This document shows positions 11,101-21,986 of a stretch of DNA of 64,000 nt, piece by piece (positions within the stretch are counted from its first letter, which is position 1; each line of letters opens with the position of its first letter). The stretch covers positions 79,280 through 143,279 of the forward strand of contig MCFE01000173.1 of the NCBI GenBank assembly GCA_002104905.1, given 5' to 3'. The DNA comes from Basidiobolus meristosporus CBS 931.73 (taxonomy: Eukaryota > Basidiobolomycota > Basidiobolomycetes > Basidiobolales > Basidiobolaceae). The notes under the pieces are model-generated. The model ran no database searches. It was not told the origin of the DNA and was given only the letters and a program-made list of their open reading frames with translations. The position numbers and the translations under genes are program-made.

Positions 11101-11330
11101 GACAGCCTAGCTACAGGATCATGACAGCTGATCTGAATTAGATCTACACATGTGACCAAATTACTTTTCATATGGTATCATACATACTCATTATATTGCA
11201 TAAGTTTTTTCTCACTTCATATGTGATTATTTGATATCAGCACATCTATGCTAGCCCTATTAGAAATATTCATAATGAACCCATTACAAGGCCATCACAA
11301 AATTAAGATCCTGTCACTAACTGCAACTGA
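11101..11330 (+). repeat. Remnant of Plavaka terminus
   Basis: At 11123-11178 the sequence matches the right end of the Plavaka copy at 25975-26024 and the end at 57245-57295 (CAGCTGATC, then GACCAAATTACTTTTCATA). The rest, to 11330, is unassigned AT-rich sequence. Confidence 0.5.
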
Positions 11331-11680
11331 TGTTGTGAAATTTGTAATTCCATCTAAATATTGACCTAACTTAGTCACTTAGATCATTACCTTCAAATCC
11401 TAAAGAAAACTTACCAAGCTCCTGGTGAGGATTTACTTAGAATATTCCCACCAAAACACCAGGTGCCCAGAACATGAAAATTCCAAAGTTGTCCAAACAG
11501 CCCCAAACTTTGCACACATGCTATTGGGACCCTTTGTAGCCTATTCTACATGTGCTTTTTTATGCTAAGACCATGTGAAAGTTTAAATACTACGTTTACA
11601 TTCAATTAATCATTGAGTGAGAACCACATAATCTGCTTGTCCTCCCCATCATTTCCAATATGTCCAAGATTCTTATAACA
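11331..11680 (+). repeat. 5' LTR of copia copy
   Basis: This 350-bp LTR (TGTTGTGAAATT to CTTATAACA) is matched by 14988-15336 at the other end of the same element and by 31872-32217 and 30825-31170 on the minus strand. Confidence 0.88.
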
Positions 11681-11692
11681 GGTTACAAGCCC
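11681..11692 (+). other. copia primer-binding site, initiator-tRNA type
   Basis: GGTTACAAGCCC directly follows the LTR. A better-preserved copy next to the LTR at 31231 reads GGCTATGAGCCC on the minus strand. These match the complement of the anticodon stem-loop of initiator tRNA-Met (GGGCUCAUAACC), the internal priming site known for Ty1/copia elements that use a cleaved half tRNA. Confidence 0.65.
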
Positions 11693-11711
11693 CAAACTGT
11701 TACTCTCTGCA

Positions 11712-12421
11712 ATGTCTACTACTGCTATTACTGGAATTTTTCCCTCTGCTGAAAAGTTGGATGGATCTAACTACCAAGTGTGGAAGGTGAAGATGTAGAT
11801 GCTGTTACAACAAAAAGGCCTTTGGGATATTGTCATGGGAGAAGAATGCCCTCCTGAAATTGTTGGAAGCCTTAGAGTACCAGAAGAAAGAACAAAGTGC
11901 CTTTATTTACATTTGCCTTAATGTTAAAAACAAACTGCTAATTCAATGCTCAAGAGCAAAAACAGCAAAGAATGCCTTGAAGACATTAGAAAACACCTAT
12001 CAGTCATGTTCAGATGCTAAGAAAATGTATCTAGGACAAATATTCTTTACTACAAAGATGCAGCCAGGAGAAGAAATGAAAAACTTAATTAACAGAACTA
12101 CCCTGCTAGTAGATGAGAGGGAATCTGCTGGCATACCAACTACTGATGAGGATGAGATAGTAGCTATTCTGAATAGCCTAACAGACATGTTTCAGGGCCT
12201 TCTATTGGCCCTAGAGTCCAGAACTAAAGACTTGCCCTTAAGTAACATATATGGAAGGCTCCTGGATGAAGTATTAAGACAATTAGTTGCTAATAAGAAG
12301 GAAGAAGAAAATGCTTTAATAAGCAATGATAACCAGCAAAAGAGGTACCAAAGACCTTACAAAGGCAATAGCAACCCGTTTTGCAACTACAGCAAAAGGA
12401 AAGGACACACATCAGACTGAT
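11712..12421 (+). pseudogene. copia gag (UBN2 type)
   Basis: It begins MSTTAITG with KLDGSNYQVWKVKM, the typical N terminus of copia Gag. A TAG at about 11794 breaks it. The 196-codon open frame 11830-12420 carries the gag domain and ends in a zinc-knuckle start (CNYSKRKGHTSD, second Cys lost to Ser). The final Cys would lie beyond 12421, where a foreign insert begins. Confidence 0.8.
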
Positions 12422-12848
12422 GTAGTGGGATCATAGTGACACCCACTGACAGATGTGCTCATTCCCATATTTCTGACTTCCCAAATTCTCTATTACACTT
12501 ACTTTAGGTTTATTCAATTTGTCTTGCCTGTTCAGTACTATCCCATAAGCCAGTTGACTATCACATATGCTTACTTTGGAAGCTCTAGTATGTTGTCATC
12601 TCAAAGGACTTTGAGCCCAGCACATACTTTTGTTAAGATGCCAACTAAGTTGGGCATTATAGCTCAATAGTATTCCATTGACAAGCTTGTGGCTTTAGTC
12701 CCCATCACATTAGATGAGAGATGGAACCCAAATATTCCTAGCAAGCTTTTGCCAGATATTATTGCACCCAGTGAACACTCCACACAAAACACTTGAGAAG
12801 TGTTGAACTCATCTCTCCCTTGGACTTATACACCACCACACTGGTGTC
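12422..12848 (+). repeat. Insert with repeat V, copy 2, inside copia
   Basis: About 427 bases interrupt copia between the gag zinc knuckle and the protease. Bases 12570-12842 are repeat V (see 10070-10330). The rest has no match in the window. No clear target duplication or inverted ends were found. Confidence 0.55.
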
Positions 12849-13598
12849 TCAAAAAAAGAGATAATCTACAAAGAAGCCTGAATATGGAAATGCTGCAACA
12901 GCAGAAGATATACTATTTGTATCTGTACTAGATATGACCACAAACAAGGACTCTCAGATGCAGTATACTGACTCTGGATCATCTCAACACTTTAAACACC
13001 AAAAAGAACTTTTTACCCAACATCAAGAAATTCCAATCATAAAGGTTTTCAGGGGTGACAATAGAACACTTGATGCAGTGGGAGAAGGAACTATCCAAGT
13101 AAGCCATAGAAGCACTGAAGGAAGCAATATAATGACTTTTAAAGATGTACTCTATGTACCAGAAATAGCCAAGATCCTACTATCTATAAGCAAGGCCACA
13201 GCAGAAGGACGCTGTTTCAGCTTTGACAATTCTGGATCCAGGATCACTGATCAAAATGGTCCCATATAGCATTGGGTATCAGAGACCAAAGTCTATACAA
13301 GTTGACTTATATTTCAACATATCTGGAAGCCAATATGAATAACTTAAATGAAGAAACACCAATTCTTTGGTACAGGAGATTGGGACACATCAATTTTGAT
13401 TATTTGTGCAAAATGATCAAAGATCAGCTAATTTCCGGTGTAAAAGCTGATCCTCCAGCTAACTTAGAGAACTGTGAAGCCTACATATCTGGAAAGCAAG
13501 CCAGACCACTGCTCAAGAGCAATGGGTTAATCAAAACTAAGAAAAATTGGATCCAATTCACTCAGATCTGTGTGGACCTGTGCAAACTTTATCCTTAG
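12849..13598 (+). pseudogene. copia protease and GAG-pre-integrase
   Basis: The frame 12934-13269 encodes the aspartic protease with active site TDSGSSQHF near residue 13, and later LYVPEIAKILLSISKA. The next frame, 13272-13598, encodes GAG-pre-integrase (LWYRRLGHINFDYLCKMIKD). Stops separate the pieces. Confidence 0.82.
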
Positions 13599-14302
13599 GT
13601 GGGATGGAGTATTTAATCATTTTTATTGATGATTATACACACAGGTCTACTTCATGCAGAGAAAGAAAGAAGCTCTGTCTAAGTTCAGGGAGTTTAAAGT
13701 CATGGTGGAGAGAGAAACTGTGAAAAAATCAAGAAAATATGCTCTGACAATGGTGGAGGACATACCTCAGAACTCTTCATCCACTTCTGCAAAAATCTTG
13801 GGATAAAGCAAGCAACTACTGTACAATACTTTCCACAGCAAAATGAAGTAGCAGAGTGTGCTAACAGAGGAATATTTGATATGACAAGATCTATGATCTA
13901 TGATCAAAAATTATCCTATGATTATTGGGCAGAATTAGTTGCTATATCCATATACCTTATAAGTAGGAGTTATAACAGAATAATTTGTGATTCTACTCCA
14001 TTTGAAGCATGATATGGACACAGACCAAGTGTAGAATATCTAAGAATATCTGGGTGTACAACATATGCCAAGAAACTGCCCCAAAATCAGTCAGAATTTG
14101 AGCCAAAAAGTGTAAAATGCATATTTTTGGCCACTGCAATGAGTGTAAAGCATACAGACTCTACAATGCCAAAGCAAAGAAGCTTATCAAGTCCCAGGAT
14201 GGGGTATCTGATGAAGATTCAAAATCTTCACAAAAATTGACATCAGATGATGAAAAAAATCTGATTGCAAATCCTCCAATTGTCAGAACTGAATCTTATT
14301 GA
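13599..14302 (+). pseudogene. copia integrase remnant
   Basis: A decayed integrase with recognisable pieces (SRKYALTMVE near 13735, an ANRGIFDMTR-like segment near 13860) and its C-terminal end EPKSVKCIF followed by YRLYNAKAKK (14100-14190). Multiple stops and frameshifts. It ends at 14302. Confidence 0.7.
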
Positions 14303-14973
14303 TCTATGGCCAGCAATCTAATATACATAATGCTTTGAACATGTCCAGATAGCTTATATTAAGCAGGAGTTGTCAGTTAGCATAATCAGAACTATGGATC
14401 TGATTACATTGCTGTGGTTAAGCAGATTTTTAGATACCTAGAAGGAACTGCTGATATCTGTTTAAGATACACTTATATGAATTCAGAACAGGATCTTGTG
14501 GGATACTCTAACGCTGATTGGGTACAAAATTTGGAAGACAGAAGATGCACCACAGGATACACCTTTCTTTATTGTAAAGGAGCAAATTCTGGGAATTCAA
14601 GTAAGCAACCAACCATGGCACATTCTACTACCAAGGCAGAGTATATGGCTTATATGGCAGCCTGTGAAGCTACAAAAGAAGCAATGTTGTTAAGAAAGCT
14701 TTTTACAGATTTAAGCCTATGTCAAAAAACTCCTATTACTTTATTTCAGGATAATCAAGGATGTATACAATAAGGAAGATATTCACTTTTCATGCCAGAA
14801 CTAAGCGCATAGATATTAGACATCTTTTCATACATGAAGCTTCAGAGAATAACTCAGTTAGCCTAACTTACTGTCCGTCATATGAAATGGTTGCAGACAT
14901 GTTTACCAAACCATTAACTGGAGGCAAGTCTGAATATCTTAGGTCAAAATTAGGACTAGTTAGCATGAGCATT
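14303..14973 (+). pseudogene. copia RNase H; reverse transcriptase deleted
   Basis: The 14414-14773 frame is copia-type RNase H: VKQIFRYLEGT, GYSNADWVQN, CTTGYTF, HSTTKAEYMA. The end (to 14973) continues in another frame with the IDIRHLFIHE and MVADMFTKPL motifs. No RT signature (YVDD) is present between integrase (ending 14302) and RNase H. About 1 kb must be deleted, so this copy could never move on its own. Confidence 0.8.
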
Positions 14974-14987
14974 TAGCTGAGTAGGAA

Positions 14988-15336
14988 TGTTGTAAAAATT
15001 TGTAACTCCACCTGAATATTCACCTAACTTAGTCGCTTAGATCATTGCCTTCAAATCTTAGAGAATATTGACCAAGTTCCTTGTTGGGATTTACTTGGAA
15101 TATTTTCACTAAAATACCAGGTACCCAGAACATCAAAATTCTCAAAGTTGTCCAAACAACCCCAAACTTTGCAAACATGTTCTTGGGACCTTCTGTAATT
15201 TATTCTATGTATTCTTAATGTCACAACCATGTAAAGGTATGAAAACCACTTTTACATTGCATATATCATTAAGTGAAAACCACCTGATTTACATGTCCTT
15301 GCAATTACCTCCAATACCTCCACAACTCTAACAACA
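14988..15336 (+). repeat. 3' LTR of copia copy
   Basis: This 349-bp partner of 11331-11680 (TGTTGTAAAAATT to CTAACAACA) is preceded by a purine-rich GAGTAGGAA at 14979-14987, the likely polypurine tract. Bases 15337-15402 resemble a copia leader again (AGGTTACCC, then TCTGCAATTAC), as if a second copia began here in tandem. They run up to LTR-Z. Confidence 0.8.
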
Positions 15337-15402
15337 AGGTTACCCACCACTTTGTCTGCAATTACAAGATTTAAAACATTACAACACAAACAAGTGTCAA
15401 AT

Positions 15403-15923
15403 TGTTATGAATAGACAGAAGGCAGGAGGAAAAGCTAGGCACAGCAGGAAAGGACTTAGGTGTGGACCATCAAGGCAAGGCAGGATTCAAGGCAAGGCTG
15501 TTTATTCATGACCTGTGTTTATCAGACTGAGGAATACTTAAGGGGGGATAGGACTATATATACTTTTTGGCTATACTGCTGCCAAGAGATATTAGCTAAT
15601 ACTAATGGGGTTGTGGGGTGAGGCACAGCAATGGTGCTGGGGATAATGACATAGATGACATAGCACTGAGACAGGATGGGGAAATGGATTGGGTCACCTG
15701 ATCATGTGACTAAGTCATGTGACCTGGTGTTTCCATATATGGTACTGGACTATGAAAAATACAATGGAAAGCTTCAATGGAATGTTCCATTGTGTAACAA
15801 TGGTTTGGAATGGTCAGGAACTTTCTGGAAGGTGGTAGAAGGTTCCAGAAGGAATCTCTTAGGAATTAAGCTAGGAAGCTGAAACTTGGCATGGGTGTTC
15901 ATGGTTGTCATGTGATCATGACA
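15403..15923 (+). repeat. Solo LTR-Z, copy 1, with 5-bp target duplication
   Basis: The 521-bp sequence starts TGTTATGA and ends TCATGACA (inverted ends). The 5-bp direct repeat CAAAT lies on both sides (15398-15402 and 15924-15928). It contains a TATATATAC box near 15554. An inverted copy is at 18718-19228. No internal element sequence remains, so this is a solo LTR left by recombination between the two LTRs of one element. Confidence 0.88.
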
Positions 15924-16864
15924 CAAATAGCCATGAACTAGCTGGAAGAGTGCCAATAAGGGAAAAGTAGGCAGAGACAGATGCACCAGCACAACATTAC
16001 CAAGGAAGAATCATGGTTCCACTCAAGAAGCACTCAGTCATAGTAGTAGGGAAGGACCCAGCTGTGATAAAAACAAGTGGCTACCTCAGGAGCCTGTCAC
16101 AGCATGGGCTGAGGGCTCAAAACAAGAGGAAAAGAAGTGTCAGGTGGCTTGCAGAGTGCCAGCATGGGACAAGCAGGCTATAATGGATGCGTCAGAGCAG
16201 CATTGAACAAGGACAAAATGTAGTTCAATACAAGAACCACTGAGACAAAGTAGCAGTGAAAGACCTTACGGTGATAAAGGAAATGATAAAGGGAAAAAGT
16301 CTACCCAAACAGAGACAGGGAAGCATAAAAAAAAGCTGAAGCTGTTGCCAATTCCTGCCATGAGCCCAGAACAGACTGAATCCCATCCTAGTCAAGAAGA
16401 ATTACCCACCAAAAAAAAAGCCATTTTCACAAGAGTTGGAAGTGCGGCCAGTTGAGCTACACTCCAGTGAGGTAGATGAGTTTGCAGAGAAAGGCAATTT
16501 GTCTACCATAGCCTCCACTTCCTTCATTGTTGAGAGAGTAGAGCCCACTGAGAGATAAAGTAACAATATTATGAGCTCACAAGGTTATCACAATGCCTTC
16601 AATGAGATTTTGTAATACTAATAGGCACACCAAGAGGTTTCAGCACTTCTTCAAGAGCAGTGCTCAAGAAGACATACTTGAATATTGCAAGAATTTATTG
16701 CAAAGACTGGCAGATGAGGTGCTAGACCTTTCAGTGCTAGCTAAAGACCAGAATGTATGGGAACCAGTGAATGAACAGGGGCATAAAGGTGTAGGGTTCC
16801 CACCTAAGTCATGAAAACATAGATTACAGCAGAAATGCTGACCCAAAGAAAAATTACTGAGATG
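15924..16864 (+). pseudogene. gypsy-2 gag fragment
   Basis: Matches 8345-8820: GCTGGAAGAGTGCCAAT near 15936, then the 'VRPVELHSS' region at 16445 and TKRFQHFFKSS with LEYCKNLLQ (16625-16700). It continues with DEVLDLSVLAKDQ, about 40 codons of C-terminal sequence that the 7566-8817 copy lacks. It is interrupted by stops and ends at the LTR-Y insertion. Confidence 0.6.
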
Positions 16865-17984
16865 TGTAGTCATGGAAAGTATTCCATGACTACAATATCT
16901 CCAAACCAATATTGCACTCATTTCTTTATTTTGCTTTTTGCTATTTTTACACACAAGTGAGAGATCAAGAATTTCCTACTTTGAAGGACAAACACTCCAG
17001 ACCCTGTCAAGCAGTCCACCCCAGAATATTATGTCGTACAGAACACGTAGTAGCCGGCTCATGTTTCAAATTACAGCTCATTTTAAGCAGTACTTGAGGA
17101 GTTATGACCAAAAGAGTCCAATTACTATATATATACTATGCCTTATTGCTAGGATTACAGTGGTGACTTTAATTGCTTACAACTTCCGAACCAGACAATC
17201 AGATCACATAAATTTCTCACAGATGCTGCACCTATGTTTGATCTGCACCACTGCAAATTTTTAGCTTCCTATTGCATGTATTGCTTGCGCAATTGTCCAA
17301 AAACTTTGATGCTTCAGAGATTTCATATACATGACTTCCCCAGCTGAAAAATAATGGAGAGCCTGTTTCCAGAATCTCAACACTACAACTGCAAGTCTAA
17401 AGGTTATAAGGCTTCCCCTGCATTACTTGCACTGTTGAGTATTCTGACTTTGATTGGTTCTACATCAGTAAAGAGACTGCAAAGCTCACAAGAATCCAAT
17501 CTAAGTTCTACAAGAAACTACCACTTTTCAGTTGGAAAAGCCCCCTCTAAGAAGCTCCTTTACTCTAAAGACACCTCTTTAGACACCTATTTAGTCTAAA
17601 GACCCCTTTAGAGACCCCTTTAAGAAACCCCTTTACCCTTAAGAAGCCCCTTTAGGCACCCCTTTAGTGTGAAATCCACTTTAGAGACCACTACAAGTTT
17701 ATCTAAGACAGTACAGTGACTTCCAAATAGGGAAAAGTTACCATAAAAGTAAATAAGCCCATTAGTCAACAGAAGGTCAGAACACTGTTGTAGAAGTGAC
17801 AAACACTGCCTACTGTATATTTTGAGCCAAAGATTGAGGAAATTAGTGAAAGTGATATCTTCTATTGATATATCAAACTCCCAATAAACTATTACAATAT
17901 TAGCATACTGGAAGTTGTTGTATATTGATGAGTAGCCCCTACATTATAGAACAAGCCCCAAATTAATCATAATACAACACAACA
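16865..17984 (+). repeat. Solo LTR-Y, complete, with 4-bp target duplication
   Basis: The 1,120-bp sequence runs from TGTAGTCATGG to ACACAACA. GATG flanks it on both sides (16861-16864, 17985-17988). The first 30 bases form a near-perfect hairpin (TGTAGTCATGGAA/TTCCATGACTACA). The last third has repeated CCCCTTTA-type blocks (17545-17690). A second complete copy in inverted orientation is at 20017-21982. The TG..CA ends and target duplication fit a long solo LTR. No coding capacity seen. Confidence 0.75.
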
Positions 17985-18475
17985 GATGATCCCATCAAAA
18001 GGCTGTCACAAGGCTAAAGTCCTGTGACTAAGAGGTACTGATCCTGTCAGGACACCGTTCCAAGACCATAGAAAAATAATTACACCTCAGATTTCACAAA
18101 ATACTGAGTCAAAACTCTTCATCACAACAATGTTTAAGTGGCTTTTGATTGGTTCCCTGCCAATTTGCTCACTTTCTGATTCTAGACACTCTAATGCCTC
18201 CTACATTTGTGTGCATTGATTGGCTATTGCCTCTTTTCTACACTCCTTACCTCCTAACTTGATTGTTTCTCTTACTTTTTGTGCATACAAATTGATTTAT
18301 TTCCATCAAAACTTCAGTTGTACCTCAATTGCCAATTGTATTAGCCTATATAAGTCCCAATACCCTACACTAACATTAATCCCAACCCCACACTCAACAA
18401 GTAACTCCATTAAATCCACCACTCAATAAGTATTTTGGCTGTAAATCTCTGGTTTCACAACTTTGGCAGGAACCC
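17985..18475 (+). repeat. Repeat W: LTR-like sequence with adjoining leader
   Basis: Bases 18062-18430 match 26030-26395 on the minus strand. A TATA-like CTATATAAGTCCC at 18347 is followed by a 90-bp stretch and the leader TTTGGCAGGAACCC at 18463-18476. Gag sequence in the opposite orientation starts right after. At the other copy, W lies beyond the gypsy-2 gag start (22740), separated only by Plavaka, so W is the best candidate for the gypsy-2 LTR. Confidence 0.5.
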
Positions 18476-18479
18476 AACG

Positions 18480-20012
18480 GCTTTATGCCACTGTTCATTC
18501 ACTGGTTCCCACACATCCTGGTCTTCAGCTGGCACTGCAAGGGCTAGCACCTCACCTGCCAGTCTTTGTAATAAGTCCTTGCAATATTACAGTGAGTTTT
18601 CTTGAGCACTGCTCTTGATGTAGCGCTGCAACCTCTTGTTATGCTTATTACTGTTCCAAAATTCCACTAAAGGCATTGTGATAGTCTTTTGAGCTCTTTA
18701 CAATGTAACCTTGTCTGTGTCATGATCACATGACAACCATGGACACCCATGCCAAGTTTCAGCTTCCTAGCTCAATTTCTAAGAGATTCCTTCTGGAACC
18801 TTCTACCACCTTCCACAAAGTTCCTGACCATTCCAGACCATTGTTACACAATGAAACATTCCCTGGAAGCTTCCCATTGTATTTTTCATAGTCCAGTACC
18901 ATATATGGAAATACCAGGTCACATGACTTAGTCACATGATCAGGTGACCCAATCCATTTCCCCATCCTGCCTCAGTGCCTTGCCTTCTATATTATTATCC
19001 CCAGCACTGCTGCTGTGCCTCACCCCACAACCCCATTAGTATTAGCTAATATCTCTTGGCATCAGTATAGCCAAAAAGTATATATAGTCCTATCCCCCCT
19101 TAAGTATTACTCAGTCTGATAAACACAGGTCTTGAATAAACAGCCTTGCCTTGTTGATCCACACCTAAGTACTTTCCTGGTCCTGCCTTGCCTAGCCCTA
19201 CTCTCCTGAATTGTGTCTATTCATAACAGTCTGTCAGCAGGATCTTAACTCTGTCAGCAATGGAGGATGTGGAGGCTGTGGTAGACAAGTTGCCTTTTTC
19301 AGCAGACTCATCTACCTTGCTGGAGTGTAGCTCAACTGGCTGCACTTCCAACTCTTGTGAAAGCAGCTGTATTCTTGTTGGTAATTCTTCCTGGCTATAA
19401 AGGGATTCAGTCTGTTCCAGGTTTGCAGCATTAATTGGTGAGAACTGCAGTTTTTTTTGCATGCCTCCCTGTCTCAGGCTTTGGTAGACCTTTTTCCCTT
19501 GACCTTTTCCTTTATTGTTGCTAGGTATTTTATTGCTACTTTGTCTGAGTGCTTCTTATAAAGAACTATGTTTTCTCCTGAATAAATTCTGCACCAATGT
19601 ATCTGTTTTGGCCTGCTTGTCCCTTGCTGGCACTCTTGTGGCAGCCTGACATTTATTTTCTTCTTGTTTTGAGCTCTCAACTGTAGTTGTGACAGTCTCC
19701 TGTAAAAGCAGCTGGTATTTATCACCACCAGGGCCTTCACTGCTACTTTAACTAGGTGCTTCTTGAGTGTTACTACACTTTTTCCTTGATAAGTGTTGTG
19801 CTAGTGCATCCATGTCAGCCTGCTTGTCCATAATTGGCACTCTTCCAGCTACCTGACATCTCTTTGATGCTTTTCTGGAGTTTTTAGCCCTGCATGTAAC
19901 AGGCTCTTATGAAGCTGCTGGTTTTTAGCCATGGCACCCTTATTCTTCTGCCTTTGATAGTTGCTGCTATTCTTAAGATACTTTCTTAGCATGCCAATGC
20001 TGGCTTTAAGGT
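18480..20012 (-). pseudogene. gypsy-2 gag, minus copy, interrupted by LTR-Z
   Basis: Minus-strand gag in two blocks: 19234-20012 (N-terminal side) and 18480-18712 (C-terminal end with LKR-QHFFKSS and the VLALAVPAEDQ region). They are split by solo LTR-Z at 18718-19228. The 81- and 88-codon pieces at 19217-19462 and 19474-19740 match the 8300-8600 region. A deletion joins two GCCAGCAT repeats at about 20000 relative to the 8100-8210 copy. Confidence 0.6.
18718..19228 (-). repeat. Solo LTR-Z, copy 2, with 5-bp target duplication
   Basis: A 511-bp inverted copy of 15403-15923, flanked by GTCTG at 18713-18717 and 19229-19233. Because it sits inside gypsy-2 gag, the empty site can be read from the 8660 region (GACAGACAAGG), which confirms the insertion boundaries directly. 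Confidence 0.92.
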
Positions 20013-20016
20013 GATG

Positions 20017-21982
20017 TGTTGTGTTTTATTATGATTAGTTTGGAGCTTGTTCTACAATGTAGAGGCTAATCAACAATATGCAACAACTTCCAGTATGCTA
20101 ATACTCAAATAGTTTATTGGGAGTTTGATATACCAATGGAAGATATAACTTTCACTAATATCCTCAATCTAAGGCTCAAAATATACTATGGGCAGTGTTT
20201 CTCACTTCTACAGCAGTGTTCTGACCTTCTGTTGACTAATGGGCTTATTTACTTTTATAGTAACTTTTCTGTATATCAAAGTCACTTTCCTTTCTGAGTA
20301 GATATTTCCTAATGTGGAAGCTTAGAACTCCCCTTTAACCTAAAAAGGTGTGTTATAGAAGTATCTAAAGGGGTCTTTAGACCTATAGGGGTGCCTAAAA
20401 GGGTGTCTAAATGGGTGTCTTTATAGTAAAGGGGCTTCTTGTAGTGGTCTCTAAAGTGGACTTTGCACTAAAGGGGTGCCTAAAGGGGTTTCTTAACAAG
20501 GTCTCTAAAGGGGTGTTTAGACTAAAGGGGTCTCTAAAGGGGGGTCTTCAGAGTGAAGGGGTTTCTTAGAGGTGACCTTTCCAGCTGAAAAGTGATAGTT
20601 TCTTGTAGAACTTAGATTGGATTCTTGTGAGCTTTGCAGTCTCTTTACTGATGTAGTACCAATCAATGTCAGAATACTCAAAAGTGCAAGTGATGCAGGG
20701 GAAGCCTTATAACCTTTAAACCTGTAACTGTAGTGTGGAGATTCTGGAAAGATGCTCTCCTTTATTTTTCAGCTGGGGAAGTCATATATATGAAATCTCT
20801 GAAGGATCAAAGTTTTTGGAAATTTGCGCAAGCAATACACGTGAAACAAAGCTAAAACTCTGCAGTGGCGCAGATTGGACATAGGTGCAGCACCTGTGAA
20901 AATATCATATTATCAGACTTGTTCCGTTGGACAGTGCCACATTGAGCCATGAGGGCCAAATGATGCCATAGTGTGCCAGGGAGGCCAAGTGAGCCTAAGC
21001 CTGGCCATAGAGTGTGAAACATAGCTCTTCATCTTCATGCAAAGCAGCCCCTGTGTTTCACCCATTGTGCTGGAGAAAATCCATGTTTGACCTTTTTTTT
21101 GGATCAATGTTGTGCATGATGTGTAAGAGCACAGAAGAATTGAAGACATGCACCTGGTACTCAATACCCATGGCACTCTGAAACTAGATTCTGTAGCTTG
21201 TATCATGTCACAAAAATGAATGGCACTATCTTGGTCCACTGGTACCATCTGGCATTATAAGTGCTTTGTATAGGTCTTACTTTAGGGCTAATATTTAAAT
21301 AGAGTGCCAGATAGTACCAGTGGACCAATATAGAGCCATTCATTTTGGTGACATGATATAAGCTACAGGAGCTAGATTCAGAGTGTCATGGGTATTGAGT
21401 ACCAGATGCATGTCTTCAGTCCTTCTGTCCTCTTACACATCCTGCACAACACTGATCCAAAAAAAAAGGACAAAAAATGGATTTTTTCCAACACAATGGG
21501 TGAAACACAGGGGCTGCTTTGCATGAAAATCCAGAGCTATGTTTCACACTCTGGTGCCAAGTTTAGGTCTACTATGCCTCTCTGGCACGCAATGGCACTA
21601 TATGGCACTCATGTCTCAATGTGGCACTATCTAACGGAACAAGTCTATTTGATTGGCAGGTTCAAAAGTTACATGCAATCAAAGTCACCATAGTAATACT
21701 AGCAATAGTGGCCTAGTGTATATAATAATTGGACTCTTTTGGTCATAACTCCTTAAGTACTACTTCAAATGAGCTGTAATTTGATACATGTATTGGTACT
21801 GCGTGTTCTGTATGACATAATATTCTTGGGTGGATGCTTGTCAGGGTCTGTAGTATTTTTCCTTCAAAGTTGTAAATTTTTGATCTTTCACCTGTGTGTT
21901 ACAATAGCAAAAAGCAAAATAAAGAAATGAGTGCTATATTGTTTTGAGATACTGTAGTAATGGAATACTTTATATTACCACA
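20017..21982 (-). repeat. Solo LTR-Y, minus copy, carrying a foldback insert
   Basis: The LTR-Y ends are at 21982 (TGTGGTAATA) and 20017 (CACAACA), flanked by GATG at 20013-20016 and 21983-21986. It sits in gypsy-2 gag; the uninterrupted site is visible near 8078-8090. Its length exceeds the other copy because a 732-bp palindromic element lies at 20915-21646. Confidence 0.78.
20915..21646. mobile_element. Foldback element with 340-bp inverted arms
   Basis: The left arm (20915-21255) and right arm (21302-21646) are inverted copies over their full length, starting AGACTTGTTCCG and ending CGGAACAAGTCT, with a loop of only about 45 bases. It interrupts LTR-Y, so it is a discrete insertion. It encodes nothing recognisable; the roughly 100-codon frames are mirror images of one another. 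It fits a foldback or MITE-like non-autonomous DNA element. A clean target duplication was not identified. Confidence 0.8.
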
Positions 21983-21986
21983 GATG

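Noticed and set aside
20913-21693. Two similar proteins of about 100 aa encoded in opposite directions
   Set aside because: They are the two arms of the foldback element read in mirror image. No protein is implied.
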